64,000 nucleotides of DNA from NCBI GenBank assembly GCA_003552925.1, contig PUOX01000008.1, positions 1 to 64,000 of the forward strand, in the 5' to 3' direction. Below, one piece after another: positions 34,126-42,805 of the stretch. A program made the translations under genes and the position numbers. The notes below the pieces were generated by a model that was not told where the DNA came from, did no database searches, and saw nothing but the letters and a program-made list of their open reading frames with translations. Position 1 is the first letter of the stretch, and each line of letters begins with the position of its first letter. This DNA is from Mollicutes bacterium. GTDB taxonomy: Bacteria > Bacillota_I > Bacilli_A > Izemoplasmatales > Izemoplasmataceae.

Positions 34126-35844
34126 CTATGTTCTTCGTTTGTGGTAATGCGTGTGCAACAAATCGTGCGACAAGTCCGAGAGCGGTTTTGTGAGGTAGTC
34201 TTCGTAAAGCTTTTGAATCACCGGGTTTTCGTGGGACTTTCGGAGTTTCATGTCGCTATCAACTTGATAGGTGGCGCGGATGCGTTCTTCACGCACGGCG
34301 TTGGTGGTGTTGTATGGCTGTCCGCCGCCGCCGATGCAACCGCCGGGGCAAGTCATGACTTCGATGAAGGCATAAGGCGAGGTCCCGGCCTTGACTTGGT
34401 CGGCAAGCTGTTTCGCTTTGGAAAGGGAGTGGGCGACCGCGACTTTGACCTTTTGTCCGCCGAGGTCGACTTCCGCTTCTTTGATGCCTTCAAGTCCGCG
34501 CACGCTTTCGAACTCCAACTTCTCAAGCGGTTTTTCGTTGACCACTTCCGAAACGGTGCGTAACGCCGCTTCCATAACGCCGCCTGTTGCGCCGAAAATG
34601 GCGCCGGCGCCGCTGGTGATGCCGAAGGGGTCGTCGAATTCTATCTCTTCAAGCTGGTCGAAGTTGATGCCCATCTGACGGACCATTTTGCCGAGTTCGC
34701 GGGTGGTCAGCACGGCGTCGACGTCGCGGTTCTTTCCGTCTGCGGACATTTCTTCGCGGGCGGCCTCGTACTTTTTGGCCGTGCAAGGCATGATGGAAAC
34801 CACGAATAAATCTTCGGGCTTGATGTTTTCTTTCTTGGCGTAATAGGTTTTGGCCAAGGCGCCGAACATTTGCTGCGGCGACTTGCAGGAAGAGAGGTTG
34901 TCGATGATTTCGGGGTACTGTTGTTCGACGAGGTTGATCCAACCCGGACAACATGACGTTATCATCGGCAATTTCCCGCCTTCTGTGATGCGGTGAATCA
35001 ATTCGTTGCCTTCTTCAAGAATGGTCAAGTCGGCCGTGAAGTCGGTGTCGAAGACACGGTCGAAACCTAGTTGTTTCAAAGCGGCGACCATTTTTGTCGT
35101 AACGATGCTTCCCGGTTTTTGGCCCATTTCTTCGCCGAGAGAGACCCTGACTGCGGGGGCGACTTGGACGATGACGTGCTTTTTGTCGTCGTCAAGGGCG
35201 TTCCAAACGAGGTCGGTGTCGTCTTTTTCGGTGATGGACGCGACCGGGCATACGCTGGAGCATTGGCCACAGAAGGTGCAATCCTCGTCGGACAGATACC
35301 TTCCGTATTTCGGCGAGATGAACATCTCGTGGCTGCGGTTCATGCTTTCAAGGACGTTGATGCCTTGGACGTTTTTGCAGACATCGACGCAGCGTCCGCA
35401 TTTGATGCAGCGGTTCGGATTGCGTGTGATCGATGTGTTTGCGGTGTCCAACTCTTGCATTTCCAGCACGGACTCGAACCGGTTTTCGTCGATGCCGAGC
35501 GTGTTGGCGAGGGTTTGCAGCTCACAGTTCATATTCTTTTCGCAAGCTGTGCAGTTCGCGTCATGGTTGGCGAGCATCAGTTCGGTAATGGTTTTCCTGG
35601 CGTTCAAAACGCGAGGTGAGTTGGTTTTGATTTCCATCCCGTCGCGGACGGGGGTTGAACAAGCGGTGACAAGGCCTTTTTGGCCGGTAATCTCGACGGT
35701 GCAGATGCGGCAGTCCGACTTGATGTCCAAATCCGGATAATAGCAAAGCGTCGGAATTTTGATGTTCTTGGCTTTGGCGGCGTCAAGAATCGTAGTGCCT
35801 TCTTCAACCGTAACGTTGGTATTGTTGATTTTTATGTTTACCAT
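34126..35844 (-). CDS. hydA: [FeFe] hydrogenase catalytic subunit
   Basis: A 572-residue [FeFe] hydrogenase that makes or uses H2. In order: a plant-type [2Fe-2S] domain (Cys near 34, 45, 48, 62); a His-Cys3 [4Fe-4S] motif (NHDANCTACEKNMNC); two ferredoxin-type clusters (CIKCGRC...C and CTFCGQC...C); then the H-cluster motifs TSCCPGW, MPCTAKKYE and TCPGGCIGGGGQP. All are intact, so it should be active. The motif forms and the NuoE/NuoF partners point to the NADH-linked, probably electron-bifurcating group A3. The maturases HydE, HydF and HydG are not in the window. Confidence 0.96.
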   Translation of the reverse strand: MVNIKINNTNVTVEEGTTILDAAKAKNIKIPTLCYYPDLDIKSDCRICTVEITGQKGLVTACSTPVRDGMEIKTNSPRVLNARKTITELMLANHDANCTACEKNMNCELQTLANTLGIDENRFESVLEMQELDTANTSITRNPNRCIKCGRCVDVCKNVQGINVLESMNRSHEMFISPKYGRYLSDEDCTFCGQCSSVCPVASITEKDDTDLVWNALDDDKKHVIVQVAPAVRVSLGEEMGQKPGSIVTTKMVAALKQLGFDRVFDTDFTADLTILEEGNELIHRITEGGKLPMITSCCPGWINLVEQQYPEIIDNLSSCKSPQQMFGALAKTYYAKKENIKPEDLFVVSIMPCTAKKYEAAREEMSADGKNRDVDAVLTTRELGKMVRQMGINFDQLEEIEFDDPFGITSGAGAIFGATGGVMEAALRTVSEVVNEKPLEKLEFESVRGLEGIKEAEVDLGGQKVKVAVAHSLSKAKQLADQVKAGTSPYAFIEVMTCPGGCIGGGGQPYNTTNAVREERIRATYQVDSDMKLRKSHENPVIQKLYEDYLTKPLSDLSHDLLHTHYHKRRT

Positions 35845-35859
35845 TTTAGATTCTCCTTT

Positions 35860-37113
35860 TTATAATTCAGGATGCTCGATCAAATCGAGGTAGTCGTCGC
35901 GGAAATATTTCAGCGTGGACAAAATGGCCGTAGGGGCCGTTTGTCCCAGTCCGCACAATGATGTGTGGTGCATGACGCGGGCGAGCGATTCAATGTTGAT
36001 CAAGTCTTTTTGTGTCGCTCTGCGGTTGATGAATTTTTCCACGAGCTTGACGAGTTGCAGATTCCCTTCGCGACATGGCGTGCACTTGCCGCAAGATTCG
36101 TGTTCGAAGAACTCGGCAACTCTCAACAACACGTCGAAGACGTCGAAGCGTTCGTCCATAACAATGATGGCGCCGGCGCCGGTTTTGGAGTCAAAGTCCT
36201 CGAATCGGTCGAAATCGATGGTCAAATCCAGCATGTATTCGGGAATGATGGGCCCGCAAGCTCCGCCGAGCTGGACCATCTTGATTTTACGGCCGTCTTT
36301 GGAGCCGCCGCCGAGCTTTTCGATAACGTCTTTTATCGGTACGCCGAAAGGCACTTCGTAAACGCCGGGATTGTTCACGTTCCCCGAAAGGCTTACGAGT
36401 TTGGTTCCTGTTGAGGATTGCGTGCCAATCTTCGCAAAGGCTTCCCCGCCCATCTCGAGGATGTGCGGAATGTTTGCGAACGTTTCGACGTTGTTGATCA
36501 AAGTCGGTTTGTCAAACAAGCCTTTTTGAGTGGGGAATGGCGGTTTGACACGCGTTCTGCCGGGTTTGCCCTCAATGGATTCAATCAAGGCGAACTCTTC
36601 GCCGCAAACGTAAGAGCCGGCGCCGCTGCGGATTTCGATGTCAAAATCGAAGCCGCTTTCCAAAATGTTTTTCCCTAGGAAGCCTTTTTTGCGGGCTTCT
36701 TCGAGTGTCCACTCTATAATGCTGTGCGCTTTGTCGTATTCGCCACGGATGTAGATGTATCCTTTTGTGGCGCGAATTGCGTAAGCGGTGATGATCATGC
36801 CTTCGATGAACTGATGGGGATCTTTCTCCATCAAATGGCGGTCTTTGAAGTTTCCGGGTTCGCCTTCGTCGGCGTTGCAGATGATGTAGCGAGTGGTCTC
36901 TTCTTCTTTGGCAATGCCCATCATTTTTACATGCGCGGGAAAGGCGGCGCCGCCGCGGCCACGCAAGCGAGCGGTCTCAATTTCTTCGATGATGTTGATG
37001 CGATCTCTTTTCAGAGCCTTTTTCAGCGTTTCGTATCCGCCACTTTCAAGATAGTCGTCGATGGACAAAGGGTTGATGGCGTCAAATCGCTTGGACACTA
37101 GTTTTTGTTCCAT
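35860..37113 (-). CDS. hydB: NADH-binding hydrogenase subunit HydB (NuoF-like)
   Basis: A 417-residue NuoF-type flavoprotein with the Gly-rich FMN/NADH site LRGRGGAAFPAHVKM, CNADEGEPGNFKDR, and the [4Fe-4S] motif CGKCTPCREG plus a late Cys (SLCGLG). Thermotoga-type HydB is ~600 residues, with an extra N-terminal [2Fe-2S] domain and a C-terminal two-cluster ferredoxin domain. Both are missing here, so it is closer in size to complex I NuoF. It would take electrons between NADH and HydA. It lies two bases after hydC. Confidence 0.95.
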   Translation of the reverse strand: MEQKLVSKRFDAINPLSIDDYLESGGYETLKKALKRDRINIIEEIETARLRGRGGAAFPAHVKMMGIAKEEETTRYIICNADEGEPGNFKDRHLMEKDPHQFIEGMIITAYAIRATKGYIYIRGEYDKAHSIIEWTLEEARKKGFLGKNILESGFDFDIEIRSGAGSYVCGEEFALIESIEGKPGRTRVKPPFPTQKGLFDKPTLINNVETFANIPHILEMGGEAFAKIGTQSSTGTKLVSLSGNVNNPGVYEVPFGVPIKDVIEKLGGGSKDGRKIKMVQLGGACGPIIPEYMLDLTIDFDRFEDFDSKTGAGAIIVMDERFDVFDVLLRVAEFFEHESCGKCTPCREGNLQLVKLVEKFINRRATQKDLINIESLARVMHHTSLCGLGQTAPTAILSTLKYFRDDYLDLIEHPEL

Positions 37114-37115
37114 GA

Positions 37116-37571
37116 TTAGTTGACCCCCCTGTATTCAGAGATAATCGCTTTGACTTTGTTGGGATTCAAGTTGGTGAAAGTTTTGCCGTCAATGCGCATT
37201 GCGGGGGCGCCGTCACAGTTGCCTAAGCAGCTGGTGTACTCCAAAGTGAATTTTTCGTCTTTGGTCGTTTCGCCGATGCGAATGTTCAATAGCTGTTCCA
37301 AGGTTTTTAGAACGTTGCCGCTGCCATTGACGTAGCAAGGCACGTCTTTGCACACTTGAATGATGTGCTTTCCTCTGGGTTCGGTGGAGAAGAATGTGTA
37401 AAAGGAAACCACACTGCAAACCTTGCTTTCGGTCACCCCGAGGTATTTGGCGATTTGTTCCACCTCTTCATCGGTGATGTAGCGTTTGGTTTTGACGTTT
37501 TGGTACTCCAAGAGAATTTCGATGAGGCTGTCTTCATGCTGCGGATGTTTCTTGAGAATGTCTTCGAGCAT
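37116..37571 (-). CDS. hydC: Hydrogenase subunit HydC (NuoE-like)
   Basis: A 151-residue thioredoxin-fold [2Fe-2S] protein of the NuoE/HydC family. Four Cys ligands are in place: CKDVPC (about residues 80-85) and CLGNC (about 118-122). It starts the hydC-hydB-hydA operon and passes electrons within the NADH-hydrogenase complex. I start at ATG 37571, with GGAGG seven bases upstream; the frame extends 16 codons further but without a ribosome site. Confidence 0.95.
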   Translation of the reverse strand: MLEDILKKHPQHEDSLIEILLEYQNVKTKRYITDEEVEQIAKYLGVTESKVCSVVSFYTFFSTEPRGKHIIQVCKDVPCYVNGSGNVLKTLEQLLNIRIGETTKDEKFTLEYTSCLGNCDGAPAMRIDGKTFTNLNPNKVKAIISEYRGVN

Positions 37572-37682
37572 TCCGTTTCCTCCTTCAAGAAAATTCAGCG
37601 ATTGTGAAACAGCCGCCACGTAAGCCGTGCCGCTGTTTTGATACCGCTTACATGTCTAATGCCATGATATGTTTCCAAATTT

Positions 37683-37711
37683 ATTATAAAGTTGTATTAC
37701 ATGTATGTCAA
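37683..37711 (-). promoter_or_regulatory. Consensus promoter of hydCBA
   Basis: Minus strand TTGACA (37706-37711), exactly 17 bases, TATAAT (37683-37688): a perfect sigma-A promoter about 110 bases before hydC. The spacer contains ACATGTAA, repeated near 37650 in the leader, which might be a regulator half-site. No clear Rex palindrome is present. Confidence 0.85.
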
Positions 37712-37793
37712 CACAATACGGCGTATAAGTCACCTGGGACATTGAAAACATTTTAATTAAGTTGTTAGCGGATTGTTTTTCTTTTGGAACAAT

Positions 37794-37820
37794 CAAAAAA
37801 ACGCCCTTGTGGGCGCTTTT
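37794..37820 (-). terminator. Terminator of the DJ-1-type gene
   Basis: Minus strand GCGCCC-ACAA-GGGCGTTTTTTTG. Confidence 0.85.
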
Positions 37821-37822
37821 CA

Positions 37823-38368
37823 TTAATGCAGAATTGTTCGGAGCAGTTTTTTCGCGGCGTCTTCTCCCTGAAGATACTTCACGATTTCGTAGGCGAACTC
37901 ATATACTGCGCCTGCGCCGCGGGCGGTGATGATGTTCTCATCTCTCAGCGCTTTTTGCTTGGGTCTGTACTTTCCTTTCGGAGCGTCCTTCTCACTGTTT
38001 GTAAAGGCGGTGAAGGTTTTTCCATCCAACAGCCCGGCTTGTCCCAAAAATCGTGGACCGGCGCATATTGCGGCGACAAGCTTGCCTTGTGCATCGAAGG
38101 CCTTCACGAGATTTTTGACGGCCTCGTCCCGATCTACGGTTTGGGCCACATAAGGACCTCCGGGTAGTACGATGAAATCGTAGTTGTCCACAATTTCGTC
38201 TTGGACGCGGCAATCCGCTTTCACCTCAAGGTTGAATGCGGTTTCGACCTTTAACGTCTCGTTAAACGTCGCCGTGTCGATTTCAATTCCCGCACGCTTC
38301 AGCAACGCTCTCGTACCAAGCGCTTCCACATCTTCCATACGGTCCGAAAAAAGCATGATTCCTTTCAT
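37823..38368 (-). CDS. DJ-1/PfpI-family protein
   Basis: A 181-residue class I glutamine amidotransferase-like protein of the DJ-1/PfpI group. The nucleophile elbow is AAICAGPRFLG, and IVLPGGPYVAQ precedes it. Members act as chaperones, glyoxalases or deglycases protecting against carbonyl stress; which applies here is not known. I start at ATG 38368, seven bases after AGGAGG; the 32-codon extension upstream has no ribosome site. The gene is monocistronic. Confidence 0.9.
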   Translation of the reverse strand: MKGIMLFSDRMEDVEALGTRALLKRAGIEIDTATFNETLKVETAFNLEVKADCRVQDEIVDNYDFIVLPGGPYVAQTVDRDEAVKNLVKAFDAQGKLVAAICAGPRFLGQAGLLDGKTFTAFTNSEKDAPKGKYRPKQKALRDENIITARGAGAVYEFAYEIVKYLQGEDAAKKLLRTILH

Positions 38369-38430
38369 GAAATCCCTCCTTTTCATGTTCATTATACCAC
38401 CTTGAAACGATACCGAACAAATCTCGCCCA

Positions 38431-38459
38431 ATAAAAAAGCGCCACCAGTTGGTGGCGCG
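38431..38459 (-). terminator. Terminator of the acidic lipoprotein gene at 38.5 kb
   Basis: Minus strand GCGCCACCAACTGGTGGCGC followed by TTTTTTATTG. Confidence 0.88.
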
Positions 38460-38465
38460 TACATG

Positions 38466-39071
38466 TCAGTCCGTTGCGTCTTCGTAATCGGGGAGTTCGA
38501 CTTCGGTGTCGTTTAAGTGGGTGAACTTCATGGTCGTGGTCGAAAGGCCTTCATCGGTGATCATCTCCATGCTGATAATGAGGCCGTTTTCCAAAATCTC
38601 GATTTGATAGGTTTCAACGCTTGAGGTGTCGCCTTCGCCGAAGACTTCTTCATAATAGTCTTCTTTCAATGTGAAGAGGTTGCCGTCTTTGGTGAACCAT
38701 TCAGGGTTCAAATCGTCGGTTTCCAAATCCTCGTCGGCTGGAACATAGTTTTCATCTTCCGTGCGAATCCATTCGCCATTTTCTTGTTCGATGATGTAAC
38801 GGCTGTCGCCGTCAATGTAGGCGTAATATTCAGGGCCCATGCCGTAAGAATATTCCTTGTCGCCGTCAATTTCAGAGGTTACCTCAAAAGTCATCACCGG
38901 AGTATCCATAGTCATGGATATGGTCAAGCTGTCCGCGTCGTCTACTCTGTCAAACGCTTCTTGAAGCTCATTGGTGTCATAATCGTTTTCACCGTTCTCG
39001 CCGTTTTCCTCACAAGCCGCAACCGCGAAGGTCGAGACAAACGCCATGGCCAGCGCAATCAATTTTTTCAT
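38466..39071 (-). CDS. Acidic lipoprotein, LolA/LppX-like pattern
   Basis: A 201-residue lipoprotein (MKKLIALAMAF, lipobox VAAC). The mature part is acidic, with strands such as LTISMTMDTPVMTFEVTSE, YYAYIDGDSRYIIE and GLIISMEMITDEG. That pattern of long strands with an 'IDGD' turn resembles bacterial lipoproteins with a LolA/LppX-like half-barrel that binds lipids, but the match is by eye only. I start at ATG 39071 (AAAGGA nine bases upstream) rather than three codons earlier. No operon partner. Confidence 0.75.
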   Translation of the reverse strand: MKKLIALAMAFVSTFAVAACEENGENGENDYDTNELQEAFDRVDDADSLTISMTMDTPVMTFEVTSEIDGDKEYSYGMGPEYYAYIDGDSRYIIEQENGEWIRTEDENYVPADEDLETDDLNPEWFTKDGNLFTLKEDYYEEVFGEGDTSSVETYQIEILENGLIISMEMITDEGLSTTTMKFTHLNDTEVELPDYEDATD

Positions 39072-39186
39072 CGTTCTCATTCCTTTCGTCTTCTATCATG
39101 GATGCCCCATGATTATGCGTTTATTGTAACAAACTTCGAAGCTGTTGCCAAACCTTTCAACCCGATTTATCCTATTGCTCGTGCAA

Positions 39187-39214
39187 TGAAAAAGGCGCAA
39201 ACAATGTTGCGCCC
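39187..39214 (-). terminator. Terminator of the barnase-like lipoprotein gene
   Basis: Minus strand GGCGCAACATTGTTTGCGCC followed by TTTTTCATTG. Confidence 0.88.
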
Positions 39215-39219
39215 TCATT

Positions 39220-40308
39220 TTAGTCTCTTGCGTCGCCATACCATAGTTCATACGTTTCAAAATGGTCGGGGGTGTAATAGACGATTCTTTCTTCCGGGGA
39301 GAACACGAAACGGTCGTTTCCGCGTGAGTGGCCGGCGCCGCCGATGTTGGTGTCGGCGATATAGAACATCGTGAAATCGGGAAGTTGGCCGGCGTGGTTG
39401 GAGAAGTGCCAATAGCCGTAGTAGGAATCCTCGCCGTATTCGCGACGCAATTCGGTCAATTGGTTGAACAAGTCGAAGTCGTCGTAACGGTCGGGCAGAT
39501 ACCCATAGGTCCGTTCATAAAGGTTAAGATCGTTTTCGTAACGGATGAAGTAATTCGGCGGGAGTTTGCCGAAAGTGCGGATATAAAGCGCGACGTCGTC
39601 GCGGCGGGTGTAATGTTCGTCAGGGTCGAGCGGCGGATGTTCGGGGGTGCCGAACAGCTGCTCGAAAGAGCCGTAGAGGTCGTCGGTGTAAAACACCAAG
39701 CCGTCGTCGGAATAGACCAAACGCTCATCGGGGCGGCTTCCGCCCTCAAAGTTCAAATCGGCGGTGAAATACGTGCGATCTTCACCGTTTGGCAACGCAT
39801 CGTGGCCGTCGGGGTCAAACTCGTCGCCGCCGATGCTCTTCTCGTCGGTGACGTCCCAAAGGTTTTCTTCGTCAGGGTCGTAGCCCAAATCCATAGCTTC
39901 TTCTTCGGTGATGAAATTGCTTGGAAGTTCGCCAAAGGTGTCGACATAAAGCGCGACGTCTTCAGGCGTGGTGAAGGAACCATCGACATCCATAGGCGTG
40001 CGCGGTGCGGGCTCAAACTCCTCTTCGTCGTCGTCAAGGCTGCTGCTGACCACTACGTTGATGAGCGTGCCTCGTTCCACCTTGTCGCCGGTAGTGTGGT
40101 CGCGGTATTCGAGAAATTGGTTCGGCGAAGGATAGCGAATGTCTTCGTTGACCCAAATATAGACATCCAAACCTTTGTCTTCAAGTTTATCGTGGATTTC
40201 AAAACGGTCCATGCCGAAAAGTTCGGGAAGTTCGACTTTGTCGTCGCCGCAGGCGACTAATGTAAACGCGGCTAGAACCAATGTTGTAAGCAACAATACT
40301 TTTTTCAT
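39220..40308 (-). CDS. Lipoprotein with PASTA-like and two barnase-like domains
   Basis: A 362-residue lipoprotein (lipobox TLVAC, Cys20). Residues ~25-90 look like a PASTA domain (LPELFGMDRFEIHDKLEDKG, ending VERGTLINVVVS). Residues ~112-222 align clearly with barnase-type ribonucleases (VALYVDTFGELPSNFIT, KSIGGDEF, RTYFTADLNF, DERLVYSDDGLVFYT). A second, more diverged copy follows (VALYIRTFGKLPPNYF, FYIADTNIGG, DRFVFSPEERIVYYTPDHFETY). By alignment barnase Glu73 is Thr in copy 1 and Ile in copy 2. His102 is Leu in copy 1 but His in copy 2, while Arg83 and Arg87 are kept in both. Catalysis is doubtful; RNA or protein binding is possible. No barstar-like neighbour is visible. Confidence 0.85.
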   Translation of the reverse strand: MKKVLLLTTLVLAAFTLVACGDDKVELPELFGMDRFEIHDKLEDKGLDVYIWVNEDIRYPSPNQFLEYRDHTTGDKVERGTLINVVVSSSLDDDEEEFEPAPRTPMDVDGSFTTPEDVALYVDTFGELPSNFITEEEAMDLGYDPDEENLWDVTDEKSIGGDEFDPDGHDALPNGEDRTYFTADLNFEGGSRPDERLVYSDDGLVFYTDDLYGSFEQLFGTPEHPPLDPDEHYTRRDDVALYIRTFGKLPPNYFIRYENDLNLYERTYGYLPDRYDDFDLFNQLTELRREYGEDSYYGYWHFSNHAGQLPDFTMFYIADTNIGGAGHSRGNDRFVFSPEERIVYYTPDHFETYELWYGDARD

Positions 40309-40404
40309 AACGATACCTCCATATTTATGGCAACGGTATATTATACCATAAGACGATGAATATTAAAGAGTAAAATACAATTTTTTGATCGAGATACCGG
40401 CAAA

Positions 40405-40427
40405 CAAAAGGAGCGCCAAAGCGCTCC
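40405..40427 (-). terminator. Terminator of the EF-G paralogue gene
   Basis: Minus strand GGAGCGC-TTTG-GCGCTCC followed by TTTTG. Confidence 0.8.
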
Positions 40428-40434
40428 TTCTTTG

Positions 40435-42516
40435 TCATTTTTCTTCTTCCCTCTTGGTTTCTTCGACGATTTTGTCGACCAGATTGGCGGGGACTTCTTG
40501 GTAACGTTCAAACTGTCTGGTGAAAAAGCCGCTTCCTTGTGTCATCGCCTTCAAGTCGATGGCGTATTTGGTGATTTCCGCTTCGGGAATCTCCGCGTTG
40601 ATTTTCTGCTTTCCGCCGTCTAGCGGATCCATGCCGAGGACGTTTCCGCGGCGTTTGTTGATGTCGCCGAGGATGTCGCCGACGTAATCGTCCTTAACGA
40701 GAATTTCGACTTTCATGATGGGTTCAAGGATGGTGGGCTGGGCGTTTTTGCAGGCGTTTTTGAACGCCAAAGTCGCCGCAAGCTTGAACGAGATTTCGTT
40801 GGAGTCGACCGGATGGTAGGACCCGTCAAACAATGTCGCTTTGATGCCGATGACGGGGTAACCGGCCAAGGGGCCTTTTTCCATCGTTTCAATAAGACCT
40901 TTCTCAACGGCGGGGAAGAACTTTTTGGGGACACTGCCGCCATGGATGACTTCTTCGAACTCGAAATCGGTTTCGTTGGGGTCGACGGGCTCAAAGCGCA
41001 TGTTGACAACGCCGAACTGACCGGAACCGCCGGATTGCTTTTTATGGCGTCCTTCCGCTTCGACTTTCTTCTTGATGGTTTCGCGGTAGGAGATTTTTTG
41101 GTCGAGAATGTCGACGTCGACTTTGAACATGTTGCGCATCTTATCGAGCAAGAACTCGATGTGCGTCATGCCCTGCCCGCCGATTAGAAGCTGGGCGGTT
41201 TCGGCGTTGCGTTCCACTTGGAAGGAGGGGTCTTCGACATTCAGCCGCTGCAAGACGGTCGAAATTTTGTCCTCATCTTGCTTTTTCTTGGGCTTGATGG
41301 CGACGTAAATGGTGGGCGTGGGCATTTCGGGCCCTTCATAGAGAATAGGGCTTCTCGGATCGGCGATGGTGCAGCCGGTGGAAATGTGTTCGTTTTTGAT
41401 GATGGCGCCGATGTCGCCGGCACGCACTTCGTCGATGTCGAGCTGTTCTTTGCCGCGCAACGTGGAGATGCTGCCGATTTTGGTTTTCTTTTTGGTGTGG
41501 GCGACGATGACTTCTTGGTTTTGTTTCAAAGTCCCGGAAAACACTTTGACAAAGTTGACCGAGCCGATAAAGGGGTCAACGGTCGTTTTGAAAATATATC
41601 CGGAAAACGGTTCGTTCGCGTCGGTTTTTCGCTCGATTTCCTCTCCGCTTTCAGGGTCTTTGCCCGTCATCGGCTTCAGTTCATTCGGCGCGGGCATGAA
41701 CTTGGCGATCATTTCCAAAATGGTGCGAACACCGATGTCTTTGTCGGCCGAACCGACGACGATCGGTTTGAGTTCGCCGGAAATGACGCCTTCTTTAAGA
41801 CCCTTGTAAATTTCGTCTTGCGTCAACTCCTCGCCTTCGAAGTGCTTTTCAAGAAGCTCTTCGCTCGTTTCGGCGACCGATTCGACGATTTGCTCGCGCA
41901 TGCTTTCGACTTCGTCTTTCATGTCGTCGGGAATGTCGCCCTCAACGGTTTCGTTACCGTCGAAAATGCGTGATTTCATGTCGACGAGGTCGACGTAGCC
42001 TTTGAAGTTCTCCGATGTGCCGATGGGCCAAAGAAACGGCACCGCCTGATAGCCGATGACCTCGCGGAGCTTGTTGACCAAATCCTGGAACTTGACGTTT
42101 TCCTTGTCCATTTTGTTGATGAAGACGGCGGTAGGAACGCCGTTTTCGCCAAGGTCGGCAAGGACTTGTTCACTGACCAAGTCCAACCCTTGTGTGCCGT
42201 CGATGACGCAAATGGCGCCTTTGACAACTTTCATCGCCTGCTGGGTTTCGCTGACGAACTCGCGGTTGCCGGGCAGGTCGAGGAAATTGTACTTGTATCC
42301 GTCGTATTCAACGGGGATAAGGCTCATCGAAAGGGAGGAAAGGCGTTTTTTCTCTTCCGTGAGGTAGTCCGAGGTGGTGTTTTTTTCTTCTACGGTTCCC
42401 TTTTTGGGTTTTGCACCGGTCACGTGCAAAACCGACTCCATAAAAGACGTCTTGCCGGAGCCGGGATGCCCCACCACCGCTATGGTACGAACCTTGTCGA
42501 TGTCGTATACTTTCAT
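40435..42516 (-). CDS. Elongation factor G paralogue (FusA2-like)
   Basis: A 693-residue translational GTPase with all EF-G domains: G1 VVGHPGSGKTSF, G4 NKMD, and an EF-G C-terminus (GRHKKQSGGSGQFGVV in domain IV). The switch II motif reads DLPGN where canonical EF-G has DTPGH, so the catalytic His is Asn. The P-loop also differs from the usual AHIDAGKTT. No rpsL, rpsG or tuf neighbours are present, so this is a second EF-G rather than the main one. Such paralogues may act in recycling, stress or with little GTP hydrolysis. I start at ATG 42516 (GGAGG ten bases upstream); ATG 42525 abuts the ribosome site. Confidence 0.9.
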   Translation of the reverse strand: MKVYDIDKVRTIAVVGHPGSGKTSFMESVLHVTGAKPKKGTVEEKNTTSDYLTEEKKRLSSLSMSLIPVEYDGYKYNFLDLPGNREFVSETQQAMKVVKGAICVIDGTQGLDLVSEQVLADLGENGVPTAVFINKMDKENVKFQDLVNKLREVIGYQAVPFLWPIGTSENFKGYVDLVDMKSRIFDGNETVEGDIPDDMKDEVESMREQIVESVAETSEELLEKHFEGEELTQDEIYKGLKEGVISGELKPIVVGSADKDIGVRTILEMIAKFMPAPNELKPMTGKDPESGEEIERKTDANEPFSGYIFKTTVDPFIGSVNFVKVFSGTLKQNQEVIVAHTKKKTKIGSISTLRGKEQLDIDEVRAGDIGAIIKNEHISTGCTIADPRSPILYEGPEMPTPTIYVAIKPKKKQDEDKISTVLQRLNVEDPSFQVERNAETAQLLIGGQGMTHIEFLLDKMRNMFKVDVDILDQKISYRETIKKKVEAEGRHKKQSGGSGQFGVVNMRFEPVDPNETDFEFEEVIHGGSVPKKFFPAVEKGLIETMEKGPLAGYPVIGIKATLFDGSYHPVDSNEISFKLAATLAFKNACKNAQPTILEPIMKVEILVKDDYVGDILGDINKRRGNVLGMDPLDGGKQKINAEIPEAEITKYAIDLKAMTQGSGFFTRQFERYQEVPANLVDKIVEETKREEEK

Positions 42517-42525
42517 ATCGTGCAT

Positions 42526-42805
42526 ACCTCCAGAGTTATTGGTTTTTATGCGATTTCTTTTCTATTATACCAAAAACACCCACCTTTTAACAACGCTTTC
42601 ATGAAACTGCTTCATATTTTTCGAATCACCATGTTGGTAAAGAAACGTCTGCATGAATCTTTGCATGTGAAACCGGTTCACTTTTTTTCAGATTTGGCGA
42701 TATAGTTGAATGGCATTCACAAGAAGCTTAACCAACCGAACATGACGTCAAATCCAGTCGAAAGAACAACGCTGCCGGGTTTTTCATTGGCGAACCATTA
42801 GAATG
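42526..42805. other. Gene-free, AT-richer intergenic stretch
   Basis: About 280 bases between the EF-G paralogue and the kinase gene. I see no open frame with a ribosome site, no tRNA, and no convincing terminator after the kinase gene. Base composition is noticeably lower in G+C than the flanks, as in the adjoining kinase gene. Confidence 0.5.

Noticed and set aside
37620-37760. Rex (NADH-sensing) operator before hydC
   Set aside because: TTGTG and ACAA elements occur around the promoter but not with the spacing of the Rex palindrome; only the consensus promoter and an ACATGTAA direct repeat can be supported.
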